DNA of 64,000 nucleotides, taken from contig CACGAV010000002.1 in the NCBI GenBank assembly GCA_902571095.1, positions 22,271 through 86,270 of the forward strand, written 5' to 3'. Both the position numbers and the translations under genes were made by a program. Of the stretch, positions 20,599-30,550 are shown in pieces. Position 1 is the first letter of the stretch; each line of letters starts with the position of its first letter. The DNA comes from an uncultured Pelagibacteraceae bacterium. GTDB lineage: Bacteria > Pseudomonadota > Alphaproteobacteria > Pelagibacterales > Pelagibacteraceae. The notes under the pieces were generated by a model that worked only from the letters and a program-made list of their open reading frames with translations, was not told the DNA's origin and made no database searches.

Positions 20599-21651
20599 TT
20601 ATTTTGGTTGTTGCTGAGTCATACAATGTATGGTTCCAAATCCCCAAACTAAAACTGAGCAATCTATTGGAATAATTTTTCTATTTTTAAAATGTTTTTT
20701 GAATATTTTTAAAACAATCTTATCCCTAGGATCTTTGAAAATTGGAACTAATACAATTTTATTTGCAATATAAAAATTCAAGTAGCTTGCAGGAACTCTT
20801 ACTCCTTCAATAATTTTTACTGACGGCATAGGCAAATAAATAATTTTAATTTTTTTATCTTCTTCTTTTTTAAATCTCTTAATTATTTTAATATTTTCTT
20901 CTAAATTTTTATAGTTTTTATCTTTTTTGTTTTTTTCTCTTGCAATGAATATTTTGTTTTTTTCTATAAATCTTGCAATATCATCAACATGCCCATGTGT
21001 ATCATCTCCAAAAATTCCCTTGTTTAACCATATGATTTTTTTAATACCCAGATATTTGTTAAATATTTTAAAGTAATCAGATTTGCAAAAACCTTTGTTC
21101 CTTTGTTGAAATTTGCTAAGTAAACATTGTCTTGTTGTTAATAGATAGCCAGTACCATTTACATCTATAGATCCTCCCTCAAGGCAAATCTTTTTGTTTT
21201 TATATTTTGGATTTAATAGTTTTGCCTGTGTGATTTTTTTAACCCTTATAAATGCTTTATTGTCTTTCTTAAAATTCCTGTACTTCGCCCAGGCATTGAA
21301 CTCCCAATTAGTAAGCAAATTTTTATTTTTGTTATTTTTTACAAATATGGGCAAAAAATCTCTAGTCCAGGCTCTGTCAGTTTTACAAACTATAAATCTA
21401 ATATTTTTTATTTTACTTCCAAGAAGACCTAATAAAAAAGTTGCTTTTCTTTTTGTGGATTTATCTTTAATTAAAATATTTACATATTGAACTTTTGATA
21501 ATTCAGTTACTATTTTCCCAAATACCATTGGAATTTCATTGAATTTACCAGGCCAATCTTCTTTGTTGTGGGGCCAAGCTATCCATGTAGATTTTTGATT
21601 TTCCCACTCTGCAGGCATCCTATAAATGCCTTTATTTGCTATTTTAGGCAT
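20599..21651 (-). CDS. aguA: Agmatine deiminase
   Basis: MPAEWENQKSTWIAWPHN; CLEGGSIDVNG; GDDTHGHVDDIARF; GTIHCMTQQQP. Confidence 0.92.
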   Translation of the reverse strand: MPKIANKGIYRMPAEWENQKSTWIAWPHNKEDWPGKFNEIPMVFGKIVTELSKVQYVNILIKDKSTKRKATFLLGLLGSKIKNIRFIVCKTDRAWTRDFLPIFVKNNKNKNLLTNWEFNAWAKYRNFKKDNKAFIRVKKITQAKLLNPKYKNKKICLEGGSIDVNGTGYLLTTRQCLLSKFQQRNKGFCKSDYFKIFNKYLGIKKIIWLNKGIFGDDTHGHVDDIARFIEKNKIFIAREKNKKDKNYKNLEENIKIIKRFKKEEDKKIKIIYLPMPSVKIIEGVRVPASYLNFYIANKIVLVPIFKDPRDKIVLKIFKKHFKNRKIIPIDCSVLVWGFGTIHCMTQQQPK

Positions 21652-22519
21652 CCCTAGGGTTGTTTAATATACCTTTGTAATAGTCAATCCGCCTGTCTCT
21701 AAAGAAAGGCCAGTGTCGTCTTACACTTTCAACTTTTTTAAAATCAATATCGCAAATAACAGTTTTTTCTCCAAGCTTAGCCTTAGCAATTATATTACCA
21801 CTTGGATCAAAAACAATTGTGTGGCCCCAAAATTCTAACTTTTTAGAACCCTGTTTTTCAATACCGACCCTGTTGACAGCAGCAACATAAACACCATTTG
21901 CAATTGCGTGGGATCTTTGCACCGATATCCATGAATTAAGTTGAGTTTTTCCAAACTTTTTCTTTTCTTTTGGGTGCCATCCAATAGCCGTAGGATAGAA
22001 AAGTATTTCTGCTCCTTGTAAAGATGTAAGTCTGGCTGCTTCTGGAAACCATTGATCCCAACAAATTAAAGTGCCTAGTTTTCCATAATTAGTTTTAAAT
22101 GACTTAAATCCAAGATCTCCAGGTGTAAAATAGAATTTTTCATAATATTGTGGATCATCTGGTATATGCATTTTTCTGTATTTACCGATAATTTTACCCT
22201 TTTCGTTTATTAAAATACAACTGTTATGATAAATGCCCGATGTTTTTTTTTCGAACATTGGCATAATTATAATTATTTTTAATTCTTTGGCTAAAGAACA
22301 AAAAATATCAGTTGTTATTCCTGGAATTTTTTCAGCTAAATTAAAATTGGAATGTTTTTCTTGCTGGCAAAAATAATTTGATAAAAATAGTTCTGGCAAA
22401 CATACAACTTTTGCTTTTTTTTTGTATGCTTGCTTAATTCTTCTTATAGCAGAATTTATGTTTTTTTGTCTGTCAGATGACATACTCATCTGTATTAAAG
22501 CTATTCGGGTTTTTGCCAT
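21644..22519 (-). CDS. aguB: N-carbamoylputrescine amidase (nitrilase superfamily)
   Basis: MAKTRIALIQMS start; CLPELFLSNYF, YRKMHIPDDP, LICWDQWFPEAARL (Glu-Lys-Cys triad). Confidence 0.9.
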   Translation of the reverse strand: MAKTRIALIQMSMSSDRQKNINSAIRRIKQAYKKKAKVVCLPELFLSNYFCQQEKHSNFNLAEKIPGITTDIFCSLAKELKIIIIMPMFEKKTSGIYHNSCILINEKGKIIGKYRKMHIPDDPQYYEKFYFTPGDLGFKSFKTNYGKLGTLICWDQWFPEAARLTSLQGAEILFYPTAIGWHPKEKKKFGKTQLNSWISVQRSHAIANGVYVAAVNRVGIEKQGSKKLEFWGHTIVFDPSGNIIAKAKLGEKTVICDIDFKKVESVRRHWPFFRDRRIDYYKGILNNPRDA

Positions 22520-22523
22520 TTTA

Positions 22524-23567
22524 TTAAAATAATTTTTGGAAATTTCTTCTTTCTCTAGTTTTCCAATTTTCGCGGTGATATGCATCACTAGCAATTAAAG
22601 GAAGTACGCTAGTTGCTTCAGCAAATACCATTTGTTCTTTGGTAGTATCTACTTTACCCCAGGAACTTGCTTCTTTTAATGTAGAACTGCTACATGCTCC
22701 ATCCCTAGTATCAGCTACTGTGATTTGTATTGCATATTTGTGCATATCAACTTTTTTTCCTAAAAGTTCTGCACAAACAACTGTATCTTGAACAAAATTT
22801 TTTGGAACACCTCCTCCAACCATAAATAATCCTGAATTTTTCGATTTTAGTTTGATTTCAGTAAGTTCTCTAAATTCTCTTACAGAGTCAATCGTGATAT
22901 ATTTTTTAGGATTTTGTTCCTGATGCATGACAAGGCCAAATCCCGCAGAGCTGTCAGTAAATGCAGGGCAAAATATAGGCACATTATAGTCATAGGCTAA
23001 TTCTATTAAAGAATTTTTCTTTTTTGCGTTTTTCTTTAAATATTTTCCAATTTCTTTAATAAATTCTCTAGAGGTATACGATTTTGGGGTTAAATTATTT
23101 GCAATCTCACATATTGTCTTATCACATACTTGTAATTGTTCTTCATCAATGTAGGTATCATATATCCTGTCTATATAATTTTCTCGTAAAACCTTATCAT
23201 CTTGAAACTGATTTCCTTGATAATGTTTAAAGCCCAAAGCTTCAAAAAAATCCATATCAATAATCGAAGCTCCTGTTGCTACAATTGCATCAACCATATT
23301 GAATTTAATCAAATCTGAGTAGAGTTTCATACAACCCGCAGCAGATGTAGATCCTGCAATCGTGAGGAATATTGCACAATCCTTATCTTTTATCATTTCG
23401 TTATAAATTTCTGCAGCTTTAGCAGTGTCTCTTGAGGTAAAAGACATTTTTTTCATAGACTCAATAATTTTTCTTGAGTCAAAAGAGGTGATGTCGATGT
23501 GCTGAATTTCTGATTTTAATAATGATTTTTTATTATGTCCAATTGTCGGATCATTTTTTTTATTCAT
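22524..23567 (-). CDS. Deoxyhypusine synthase-like protein (probable homospermidine/spermidine-type synthase)
   Basis: FLTIAGSTSAAGCMKLYSDLI, VATGASIIDMD, EASSWGKVD Lys motif of DHS family. Confidence 0.85.
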   Translation of the reverse strand: MNKKNDPTIGHNKKSLLKSEIQHIDITSFDSRKIIESMKKMSFTSRDTAKAAEIYNEMIKDKDCAIFLTIAGSTSAAGCMKLYSDLIKFNMVDAIVATGASIIDMDFFEALGFKHYQGNQFQDDKVLRENYIDRIYDTYIDEEQLQVCDKTICEIANNLTPKSYTSREFIKEIGKYLKKNAKKKNSLIELAYDYNVPIFCPAFTDSSAGFGLVMHQEQNPKKYITIDSVREFRELTEIKLKSKNSGLFMVGGGVPKNFVQDTVVCAELLGKKVDMHKYAIQITVADTRDGACSSSTLKEASSWGKVDTTKEQMVFAEATSVLPLIASDAYHRENWKTRERRNFQKLF

Positions 23568-24745
23568 TACGCTACTAGGTAATCAACTTTTTTGTCTCGA
23601 TCGTACATTGACAGAATAGGTTTGTCATTTACTTGATAGATGTCATCAGAATAAAAGCCATTAAACTTTGTTCTAAAAGTTGTACCATAGGCCCCAAGTT
23701 GTCCTAATTCAATATAATCTCCTTCCCTAATATTATTAGGTAAGAAAAAAGGCCCCTTCATATAATCTAAACTATCACATGTAGGACCATAAAAATTAAA
23801 TGCCGTTAATTTTTTTGAAACTACCCGCCCACTTGTTATCATCTTAGATGGTAAAACAAAATTTGGAACCCCAGCATCAAATAAAGACCCATATGTGCCA
23901 TCGTTTATGTAAAGTTTTTGTTTTTTCTTTAATAAAATTTTAACTATAGTTGACCCTGCTTCTGCTACAATTGCTCTTCCAGGTTCACAAAAAATTTCTG
24001 GAGTTTTCTCTAGTTTAAGTTTGTTCAACCCTTTTTTGATTTCATTTAAGTAATTTTCTAAAGGCTCAGGAGTTAGGTCTGGATAAATAGATGGAAATCC
24101 TCCGCCAATATTAATAACGTCTGGGACAATTTTAGTTTTTCTAATAATATTTCCAACTTCTTCTATGCCTTTTGAAAAGGAAATTTTATCCATACACTGG
24201 GAACCCACATGAAAACTTAAACCAACTTTTCTTCCATGTTCTTTTGATAATCTTAACAAACCTAATGCCTCACTAGACAACGCACCAAATTTTCTTGACA
24301 AATCGATTTCAGCATGTTCATTAGAAATTGCTACTCTTACGTATAAATTTAAATCTTTTGCATTTTTTGTTGACTCAAGAATTTTTGAAAGCTCCTCTTT
24401 AGTATCCAAAGCAAAATCTCTGACATTATAATTAAAATATGCTTCTTTAATACTTTCTCTACTTTTAATAGTATGCATAAAATAAATTTTTACCTTACTA
24501 TCAATCTTTCTAATTAATTTTACTTCATTAATTGAAGCTACATCAAAGTTTTTGATTCCATTATTTATAATAATTTTAATAACTTTCTCGTTTGGATTTG
24601 TCTTTACAGCGTAAAGAACTTTTCCAGGAAAGTTATTTTTAAAAAATTCTACTGACTTTTTGATTGAATTCGGTCTAATACAATAGACCGGATGTTCTGG
24701 TTTTAAAGTGTTAACTAATTCGCTAACGCTACCAAATTTTCGCAT
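23567..24745 (-). CDS. Ornithine (or related basic amino acid) decarboxylase, alanine-racemase fold
   Basis: VLYAVKTNPNEKVI PLP Lys; FHVGSQC; INIGGGFP; EPGRAIVAEAG; GPTCDSLD. Confidence 0.9.
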   Translation of the reverse strand: MRKFGSVSELVNTLKPEHPVYCIRPNSIKKSVEFFKNNFPGKVLYAVKTNPNEKVIKIIINNGIKNFDVASINEVKLIRKIDSKVKIYFMHTIKSRESIKEAYFNYNVRDFALDTKEELSKILESTKNAKDLNLYVRVAISNEHAEIDLSRKFGALSSEALGLLRLSKEHGRKVGLSFHVGSQCMDKISFSKGIEEVGNIIRKTKIVPDVINIGGGFPSIYPDLTPEPLENYLNEIKKGLNKLKLEKTPEIFCEPGRAIVAEAGSTIVKILLKKKQKLYINDGTYGSLFDAGVPNFVLPSKMITSGRVVSKKLTAFNFYGPTCDSLDYMKGPFFLPNNIREGDYIELGQLGAYGTTFRTKFNGFYSDDIYQVNDKPILSMYDRDKKVDYLVA

Positions 24746-24747
24746 AT

Positions 24748-24776
24748 TTTGTGTTTCCCCCGTTTAATTACACAAA
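24748..24776 (-). ncRNA. Candidate leader hairpin upstream of ODC, GGGGG in loop
   Basis: Minus strand TTTGTGT-AATTAAACGGGGGAA-ACACAAA, 7-bp stem, 2 nt from ODC ATG. Confidence 0.4.
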
Positions 24777-24809
24777 TAAGCTTCATAAAATTTAATAAAA
24801 AAAGCTTAT
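24776..24809 (-). ncRNA. Second candidate leader hairpin upstream of ODC
   Basis: ATAAGCTT-N18-AAGCTTAT, perfect 8-bp stem. Confidence 0.35.
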
Positions 24810-24904
24810 ATAATTTCGCTTTTAATGATTTTGACCCCCATGTAAAGAAAATAATGCATCAATGTCGCATTTCAAATAAGACAATCATCACTACATCAGT
24901 TAAT

Positions 24905-25486
24905 ATGAATTCGATGAATAAAAGTAAAGAATCACCTCAAAGTTTAAATATTTCTGACTTCGAGGATAAATCGTTGTTGATCGTAGACGATGACGATCCG
25001 TTAAGACTTAGATTAGCCAGAGCAATGGAAAAGAAAGGTTTTGCCGTTAAGGACGCAAAAAACGTTGATAATGCTATAAAAATGGTCAACTCATTACCTC
25101 CAAAATTTGCCCTAGTGGATCTGAGACTAGAGGATGGAAGTGGTTTAGACGTTGTAGAGGCCATTTCAAAGGCCAGAAAGGATAGCAGAATAGTAATGTT
25201 AACTGGATACGGGAATCTACCCACTGCTGTAGCAGCAGTTAAAGCAGGGGCTATAGACTATATATCTAAGCCTGTTGATGCAGATAACGTCGAGTCCGCC
25301 CTCTTGGCAGCCCCAAACGCAAAAGCGAGCCCACCAGAAAATCCTATGTCAGCTGATAGAGTAAAATGGGAACATATACACAGGGTATTTGAGCTTTGTA
25401 ATAGGAACGTTTCTGAGACTGCAAGAAGATTGAAAATGCACAGAAGAACACTCCAAAGGATCCTATCTAAAAGATCGCCACGTTAA
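24905..25486 (+). CDS. regA: Response regulator RegA/PrrA/ActR family
   Basis: LLIVDDDDPLRLRLARAMEKKGF, ALVDLRLEDGSGLDVV, SETARRLKMHRRTLQRILSKRSPR Fis-type HTH; likely start 24905 or 24914, not the upstream TTG. Confidence 0.88.
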   Translation: MNSMNKSKESPQSLNISDFEDKSLLIVDDDDPLRLRLARAMEKKGFAVKDAKNVDNAIKMVNSLPPKFALVDLRLEDGSGLDVVEAISKARKDSRIVMLTGYGNLPTAVAAVKAGAIDYISKPVDADNVESALLAAPNAKASPPENPMSADRVKWEHIHRVFELCNRNVSETARRLKMHRRTLQRILSKRSPR

Positions 25487-26031
25487 TTTCTTAATTTCAA
25501 TATTTTTGGAACCAAAATAGCTAATAAGAGTACTTTGAAAACTTCAGCTAGTAAAAATGGTTGAGCACCAAGTTCGAATATAGGTTTTTCCCACCCTATT
25601 ATAGATCCTAACCAAAGCAATCCAAATAAGTAAATAAAACTGACTGAAAAGACTAATTTTAAAAAATTCTTAAATAGATTGTTATCAAATTTAAAAAATC
25701 CAGAAAAGAAAACAGCAAATAAAAATCCAATTAAATAACCCATCGTAGGTCCAGTAAAGTATATTAAACCTACCCCTTTTTCCGGAGTACCAGCAAAAAC
25801 TGGTAATCCAGCAATTCCCTCTATTAAATATAAAGATACTGTAAATAGGCCTAATTTCCATCCATATGCAATTCCTAAAAGTAGAACAACAAAAGTTTGC
25901 ATTGTCATTGGTACTGGCCAAAAAGGTATCTTAATTTTTGCTGACAAAGCTAAAAGTACTGTTCCTAGAATAGCCAAAAACAAACTCTTTATTAAAGAAA
26001 TTTCTTTTAAATTTTTAATTAGATCCATCAT
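25483..26031 (-). CDS. bioY: Biotin transporter BioY
   Basis: IPFWPVPMTMQTFVVLLLG; YLIEGIAGLPVFAG; FTGPTMGYLIGF. Confidence 0.92.
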   Translation of the reverse strand: MMDLIKNLKEISLIKSLFLAILGTVLLALSAKIKIPFWPVPMTMQTFVVLLLGIAYGWKLGLFTVSLYLIEGIAGLPVFAGTPEKGVGLIYFTGPTMGYLIGFLFAVFFSGFFKFDNNLFKNFLKLVFSVSFIYLFGLLWLGSIIGWEKPIFELGAQPFLLAEVFKVLLLAILVPKILKLRN

Positions 26032-26061
26032 TGTATTCTTACTTTTTATTTAAAGAAAAAT

Positions 26062-26988
26062 CTACTTATTTGTTACCTGAAGAAATATATCTTCTAAATC
26101 TCCATCCTCTGTTGAAATATCCTGTATTTCAGCATTATTTTTTACAACATCTATTATTTGATCAAATTTAAATTTATTTTTATCGTAGTTCGCTAGTATT
26201 TGAGATCCATTTTTAGTAAATTTTACTCCATTAAGTTTAATTTTCTCAAATCCATTTAAATTTACCACTTTAAATTTAATAGTTTTGTTTTCAACGCGTT
26301 CTAGCAATTTTTCAGTTGTATCCAAAGCAACAAGGTTACCTTTATTAATAATTGCAATTCTATCACACATTTCTTGAGCTTCACTTAAATTGTGTGTTGT
26401 TAAAATAATTGTAACGCCAAGTTTATTTAACTCTTTTACATTTTTCCAAAGATTTTTTTTTAATTCAACATCTACTCCAGCACTAGGCTCATCTAAAACA
26501 AGAATCGGTGGCTGATGTACCATAGCCTTTGCAATTAAAAGTCTTCTTTTCATTCCTCCAGATAAACTCCTGGCATATGAATTAGCCTGTTTTTCTAGAG
26601 AGACCATTTTCAAAATCAAATCTGTAATCCTTTCATCTTTTTTAACTCCATATAAACCAGCTTGAAGTTCGAGCAATTTTTTAGGACTAAAAAAAGCATC
26701 AAGGTTTACTTCTTGAGGAACTATCCCTATCGATGCTCTTACTTGTCTTGGGTTTTCATCCAGATTAAAACCCCACACATTAACTTTTCCAGAGCTTTTT
26801 TCGACAGTGCCTCCAAGAATATTTAAAAAAGTTGTCTTTCCAGCACCATTAGGACCTAAAAGCCCAAAAATTTCACCAACCTTCACTTCCAGGTTTAGTT
26901 TATTTAATGCCAAAATAGACTTCTCTTGTGTATTCTTTTTAGAATAAATTTTAATTAGATTATTTGCTGATAATGCAATTTTATTCAT
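26062..26988 (-). CDS. ABC transporter ATP-binding protein
   Basis: LLGPNGAGKTTFLNILGG; YARSLSGGMKRRLLIAKAMVHQPPILVLDEPSAGVD. Confidence 0.92.
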   Translation of the reverse strand: MNKIALSANNLIKIYSKKNTQEKSILALNKLNLEVKVGEIFGLLGPNGAGKTTFLNILGGTVEKSSGKVNVWGFNLDENPRQVRASIGIVPQEVNLDAFFSPKKLLELQAGLYGVKKDERITDLILKMVSLEKQANSYARSLSGGMKRRLLIAKAMVHQPPILVLDEPSAGVDVELKKNLWKNVKELNKLGVTIILTTHNLSEAQEMCDRIAIINKGNLVALDTTEKLLERVENKTIKFKVVNLNGFEKIKLNGVKFTKNGSQILANYDKNKFKFDQIIDVVKNNAEIQDISTEDGDLEDIFLQVTNK

Positions 26989-27033
26989 AATTGATATTAT
27001 AATATCTTTAAAAAATTAATGTATCATTAATCT

Positions 27034-29796
27034 ATGAATGAAATTAAAAAAACAGATCATTTCTATCTAGTCGATGGTTCGGGTTATATTTTTAGGGCTT
27101 ATTATGCATTACCACCATTATCGAGAAAAAGTGATGGCCTTCCAACAGGAGCAGTGAGTGGATTTAGCAATATGCTTTTTAAACTATTAGAAGACTCAAG
27201 ATCAGATGACTCAAAAAATAAACCTACACACTTTGCTGTGATATTCGACTCAGCGAGAAAAAATTTTAGAAATGAGATCTATAAAGAATATAAAGCAAAC
27301 AGATCTGACCCACCAGATGATCTGGCGCCGCAATTTGAATACATAAGAAAAGCTGTTGAGGCTTTTAATGTACCTTCGATTGAACAAATAAATTACGAAG
27401 CTGATGATTTGATAGCAACATACTGTAAACAAATAATTAATCTTGGGGCAAAAGTTACAATTATTTCTTCAGACAAAGATCTAATGCAATTAGTATCTAA
27501 AGATGTGAGGCTTTTTGATCCAATGAAAAGTAAAGTAATTGAGGAGAAAGAGGTAAAAGAAAAATTTGGTGTAAAACCAAATCAAGTAATTGATGTTCAA
27601 TCTTTAGCAGGAGACTCTTCCGACAATATACCTGGGGTTCCAGGTATAGGAATTAAGACAGCAGCAGAATTAATTAATAAATATGAAAATCTTGATAATC
27701 TTTTAAAAAACGTAGAAGAAATAAAACAAAAAAAAAGAAAAGAAACCATTTTAGAAAATAAAAAGTTAGCACTTATTAGTAAAAAACTTGTAACTTTAAA
27801 AGATGATGTTCCTGTAAAAAATAAAGTTGAGGACTTTTTAATTAAAGATGTAAAAAAAGATAAACTTTACAATTTTTTAAGAGATATGGAGTTTAATAGA
27901 CTTCTTAGTCAAGCGATAAGTTTTTACGGAGAATCAGATAAAAAAATAGAAAAAAAAGATTTTGGAAAAAATAAGATTAATTTAAAAAATTACGAAACCA
28001 TTTATACTGAAAAGCAATTAAAAAAATGGACTGCCGTTTTAAGTGAACAAAAATTGATTTCAGTCGATACCGAAACATCTTCCCTAAACCCCTTGGAAGC
28101 AGATTTAGTTGGTGTATCTTTTTGCTATGAAAATGGTAAAGCGTGCTATATACCGCTTAAAAATAAAAAAGAAAAATGTTTAGACCCTGCACTAGTTTTA
28201 AACGAAATCTGTAAGGTTTTAGAAGATAAAAGTATAAAAAAAATTGGTCAAAATATAAAATTTGACTACATAATTTTTAAAAGAAATAACATCAAATTAA
28301 ATTCTATAGAAGATACTATGTTAGCCTCATATACTTTAGATGCTGGTTTGAACAGACATAATCTAGATACTTTATCCGAAATTCATCTAGGTCATAAGAC
28401 AATTTCATTTAAAGATTTAGTTGGATCAGGAAAAAACAAGATTACCTTTGAAGATGTAGAATTAAAAAAAGCAACTGAGTATGCGGGCGAAGATGCTGAT
28501 GTTACTTTTAGGCTTTATGAATTATTTAAGAAAAGATTGGACAAAGAAAAGCTTACTAAAATTTATGAGATTTTTGAAAAACCAATGCTGGAATTACTCG
28601 CAACAATTGAGATGAATGGTGTTAAGGTTGATAAAAATTATTTGAAAAGACTTTCCAAAAAATTTTCAGGTAAAATAGTTAAGATTGAAAAAGAAATATA
28701 TTCTATTGCAAAAAAAGAATTTAATATAGGTTCGCCAAAACAACTTGGCGAAATCATTTACAATGATTTAAAAATTGCAAATTTGAAAAAGACCAAAAAA
28801 GGTAGCCTTGCAACCAACGCCAAGATTTTGGAAGATTTAGCTCTAAAAGGTCATAAGTTTCCTAATTTAGTTTTAGATTGGAGGCAATTATCAAAATTAA
28901 AAAACACATATTCAGATGCTTTACAGGATCACATAAATTTAAAAACTAATAGAGTGCATACTTCTTTTCTATTAGCTGCCACTAACACTGGAAGATTGGC
29001 CTCAAGCGACCCAAATTTACAAAATATACCAATAAAGACAGAGGATGGCCGAGAGATAAGAAAGGCTTTTATTGCAGAAGAAAATAATGTTTTAATATCT
29101 GCTGATTATAATCAGGTAGAGATGAGAATTTTAGCCGATCTTGCAGACGTAAAGGAATTAAAAAAAGCTTTTAAAAACAACGATGACATCCACAGTATTA
29201 CTGCTAGTCAAGTATTTGAAATTCCAATTAAAAAAATAGATAAAGATTTAAGAAGAAAGGCAAAAGCAATTAATTTTGGGATTATTTATGGAATTACACA
29301 ATATGGACTCGCAAAACAAATCTCAGTATCAAATAATGAAGCCCAGGATTTTATTAACTCTTATTTTAAAAAATTTCCTGAAATAAAAGAATATATGCAA
29401 TCGACAATAAGATTTTGTAGAAAAAATGGATATGTGAATAATATATTTGGCAGAAGAATTCACCTTAGGGGAATAAATGACAAAAATTTTAGTATAAGAA
29501 GCTTTCAAGAAAGAGCAGCAATTAATGCACCGATTCAAAGTTCTGCTGCTGATATTATAAGGTTAGCTATGATAAAAATATATGATTTATTTATTTCAGG
29601 CAAAATATATGATGCAAAAATGCTTTTGCAAATACATGACGAATTAGTTTTTGAAAGTTCAAAAAATAATCAACATGCTGTTGAAAAAGTTGTTAAAAAA
29701 GCAATGGAGTCAATTTCAAGCTCAGAACATCATATGTTTACAATTCCATTAGATGTTAACATTAAATCAGGTAATAATTGGGACGAAGCACACTAA
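27034..29796 (+). CDS. polA: DNA polymerase I
   Basis: 5' exonuclease, 3'-5' exonuclease (DTETSSLNPLEADLVGVSF) and polymerase A motifs (DYNQVEMRILA, QIHDELVFE). Confidence 0.97.
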   Translation: MNEIKKTDHFYLVDGSGYIFRAYYALPPLSRKSDGLPTGAVSGFSNMLFKLLEDSRSDDSKNKPTHFAVIFDSARKNFRNEIYKEYKANRSDPPDDLAPQFEYIRKAVEAFNVPSIEQINYEADDLIATYCKQIINLGAKVTIISSDKDLMQLVSKDVRLFDPMKSKVIEEKEVKEKFGVKPNQVIDVQSLAGDSSDNIPGVPGIGIKTAAELINKYENLDNLLKNVEEIKQKKRKETILENKKLALISKKLVTLKDDVPVKNKVEDFLIKDVKKDKLYNFLRDMEFNRLLSQAISFYGESDKKIEKKDFGKNKINLKNYETIYTEKQLKKWTAVLSEQKLISVDTETSSLNPLEADLVGVSFCYENGKACYIPLKNKKEKCLDPALVLNEICKVLEDKSIKKIGQNIKFDYIIFKRNNIKLNSIEDTMLASYTLDAGLNRHNLDTLSEIHLGHKTISFKDLVGSGKNKITFEDVELKKATEYAGEDADVTFRLYELFKKRLDKEKLTKIYEIFEKPMLELLATIEMNGVKVDKNYLKRLSKKFSGKIVKIEKEIYSIAKKEFNIGSPKQLGEIIYNDLKIANLKKTKKGSLATNAKILEDLALKGHKFPNLVLDWRQLSKLKNTYSDALQDHINLKTNRVHTSFLLAATNTGRLASSDPNLQNIPIKTEDGREIRKAFIAEENNVLISADYNQVEMRILADLADVKELKKAFKNNDDIHSITASQVFEIPIKKIDKDLRRKAKAINFGIIYGITQYGLAKQISVSNNEAQDFINSYFKKFPEIKEYMQSTIRFCRKNGYVNNIFGRRIHLRGINDKNFSIRSFQERAAINAPIQSSAADIIRLAMIKIYDLFISGKIYDAKMLLQIHDELVFESSKNNQHAVEKVVKKAMESISSSEHHMFTIPLDVNIKSGNNWDEAH

Positions 29797-29806
29797 TGCC
29801 TAAATT

Positions 29807-29834
29807 TTGACAATTTATTTTAAACTATTATAAA
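29807..29834 (+). promoter_or_regulatory. Putative chvI promoter, TTGACA-N16-TATAAA
   Basis: -35 at 29807-29812, -10 at 29829-29834, ATG at 29852. Confidence 0.5.
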
Positions 29835-29851
29835 GTCTATAGGATACGCAC

Positions 29852-30550
29852 ATGTCAAAAACAATAGCTCTGGTAGACGATGATAGAAATATTCTAACTG
29901 GAATAAGTATGGCTTTGGAAAGAGAAGGCTTTAAGGTTCAAACCTATATTGATGGAGAAAGTGCTTTGGTGGGATTATCAAGGAATCCTCCAGATCTAGC
30001 AGTTGTAGATATTAAAATGCCAAGAATGGATGGAGAAGAGTTATTAAAAAAAATAAGAAAAAAAATGTCTATTCCAATAATTTTTTTAACCTCAAAGGAT
30101 GAAGAAGTTGACGAGTTATTAGGTTTAAAGCTAGGAGCAGATGATTTTATAAAAAAATCCGGTGGTTTTTCGATGAAGGTCTTAATTGAGAGAATTAGAG
30201 TTCAATTAAGAAAAAAAACTAATCCAAATGATGACTCAAAAAATTTGATATCTCATGGAAAACTAAAACTTGATCCCAATCAACTCGAGTGTGAGTGGAA
30301 CGGAAAGTCATTACCAGAAAAGCTTACAACTACAGAATTTTTAATAGTCAAAGAATTAGCCCAAAGGCCAGGTGTTATAAAAGAACGAGCTCATTTAATG
30401 GATATAGCCTATAAGGAAAACACCGATATAGAAGATAGAACTATTGATAGTCATATTAAAAGAATTAGAAAAAAATTTAAAAAAGTTGATGAAAAATTCT
30501 CCTCAATAGAAACTCGTTATGGCAGTGGCTATAGATGGAATATTAATTAA
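29852..30550 (+). CDS. chvI: OmpR-family response regulator, ChvI-like
   Basis: [35 protein letters not shown]; winged-helix C-terminus; adjacent ChvG. Confidence 0.85.
   Translation: MSKTIALVDDDRNILTGISMALEREGFKVQTYIDGESALVGLSRNPPDLAVVDIKMPRMDGEELLKKIRKKMSIPIIFLTSKDEEVDELLGLKLGADDFIKKSGGFSMKVLIERIRVQLRKKTNPNDDSKNLISHGKLKLDPNQLECEWNGKSLPEKLTTTEFLIVKELAQRPGVIKERAHLMDIAYKENTDIEDRTIDSHIKRIRKKFKKVDEKFSSIETRYGSGYRWNIN

Noticed and set aside
25691-25921. 76-aa ORF rich in Cys/Trp/Phe within bioY
   Set aside because: Shifted frame within conserved bioY; composition is an artefact.
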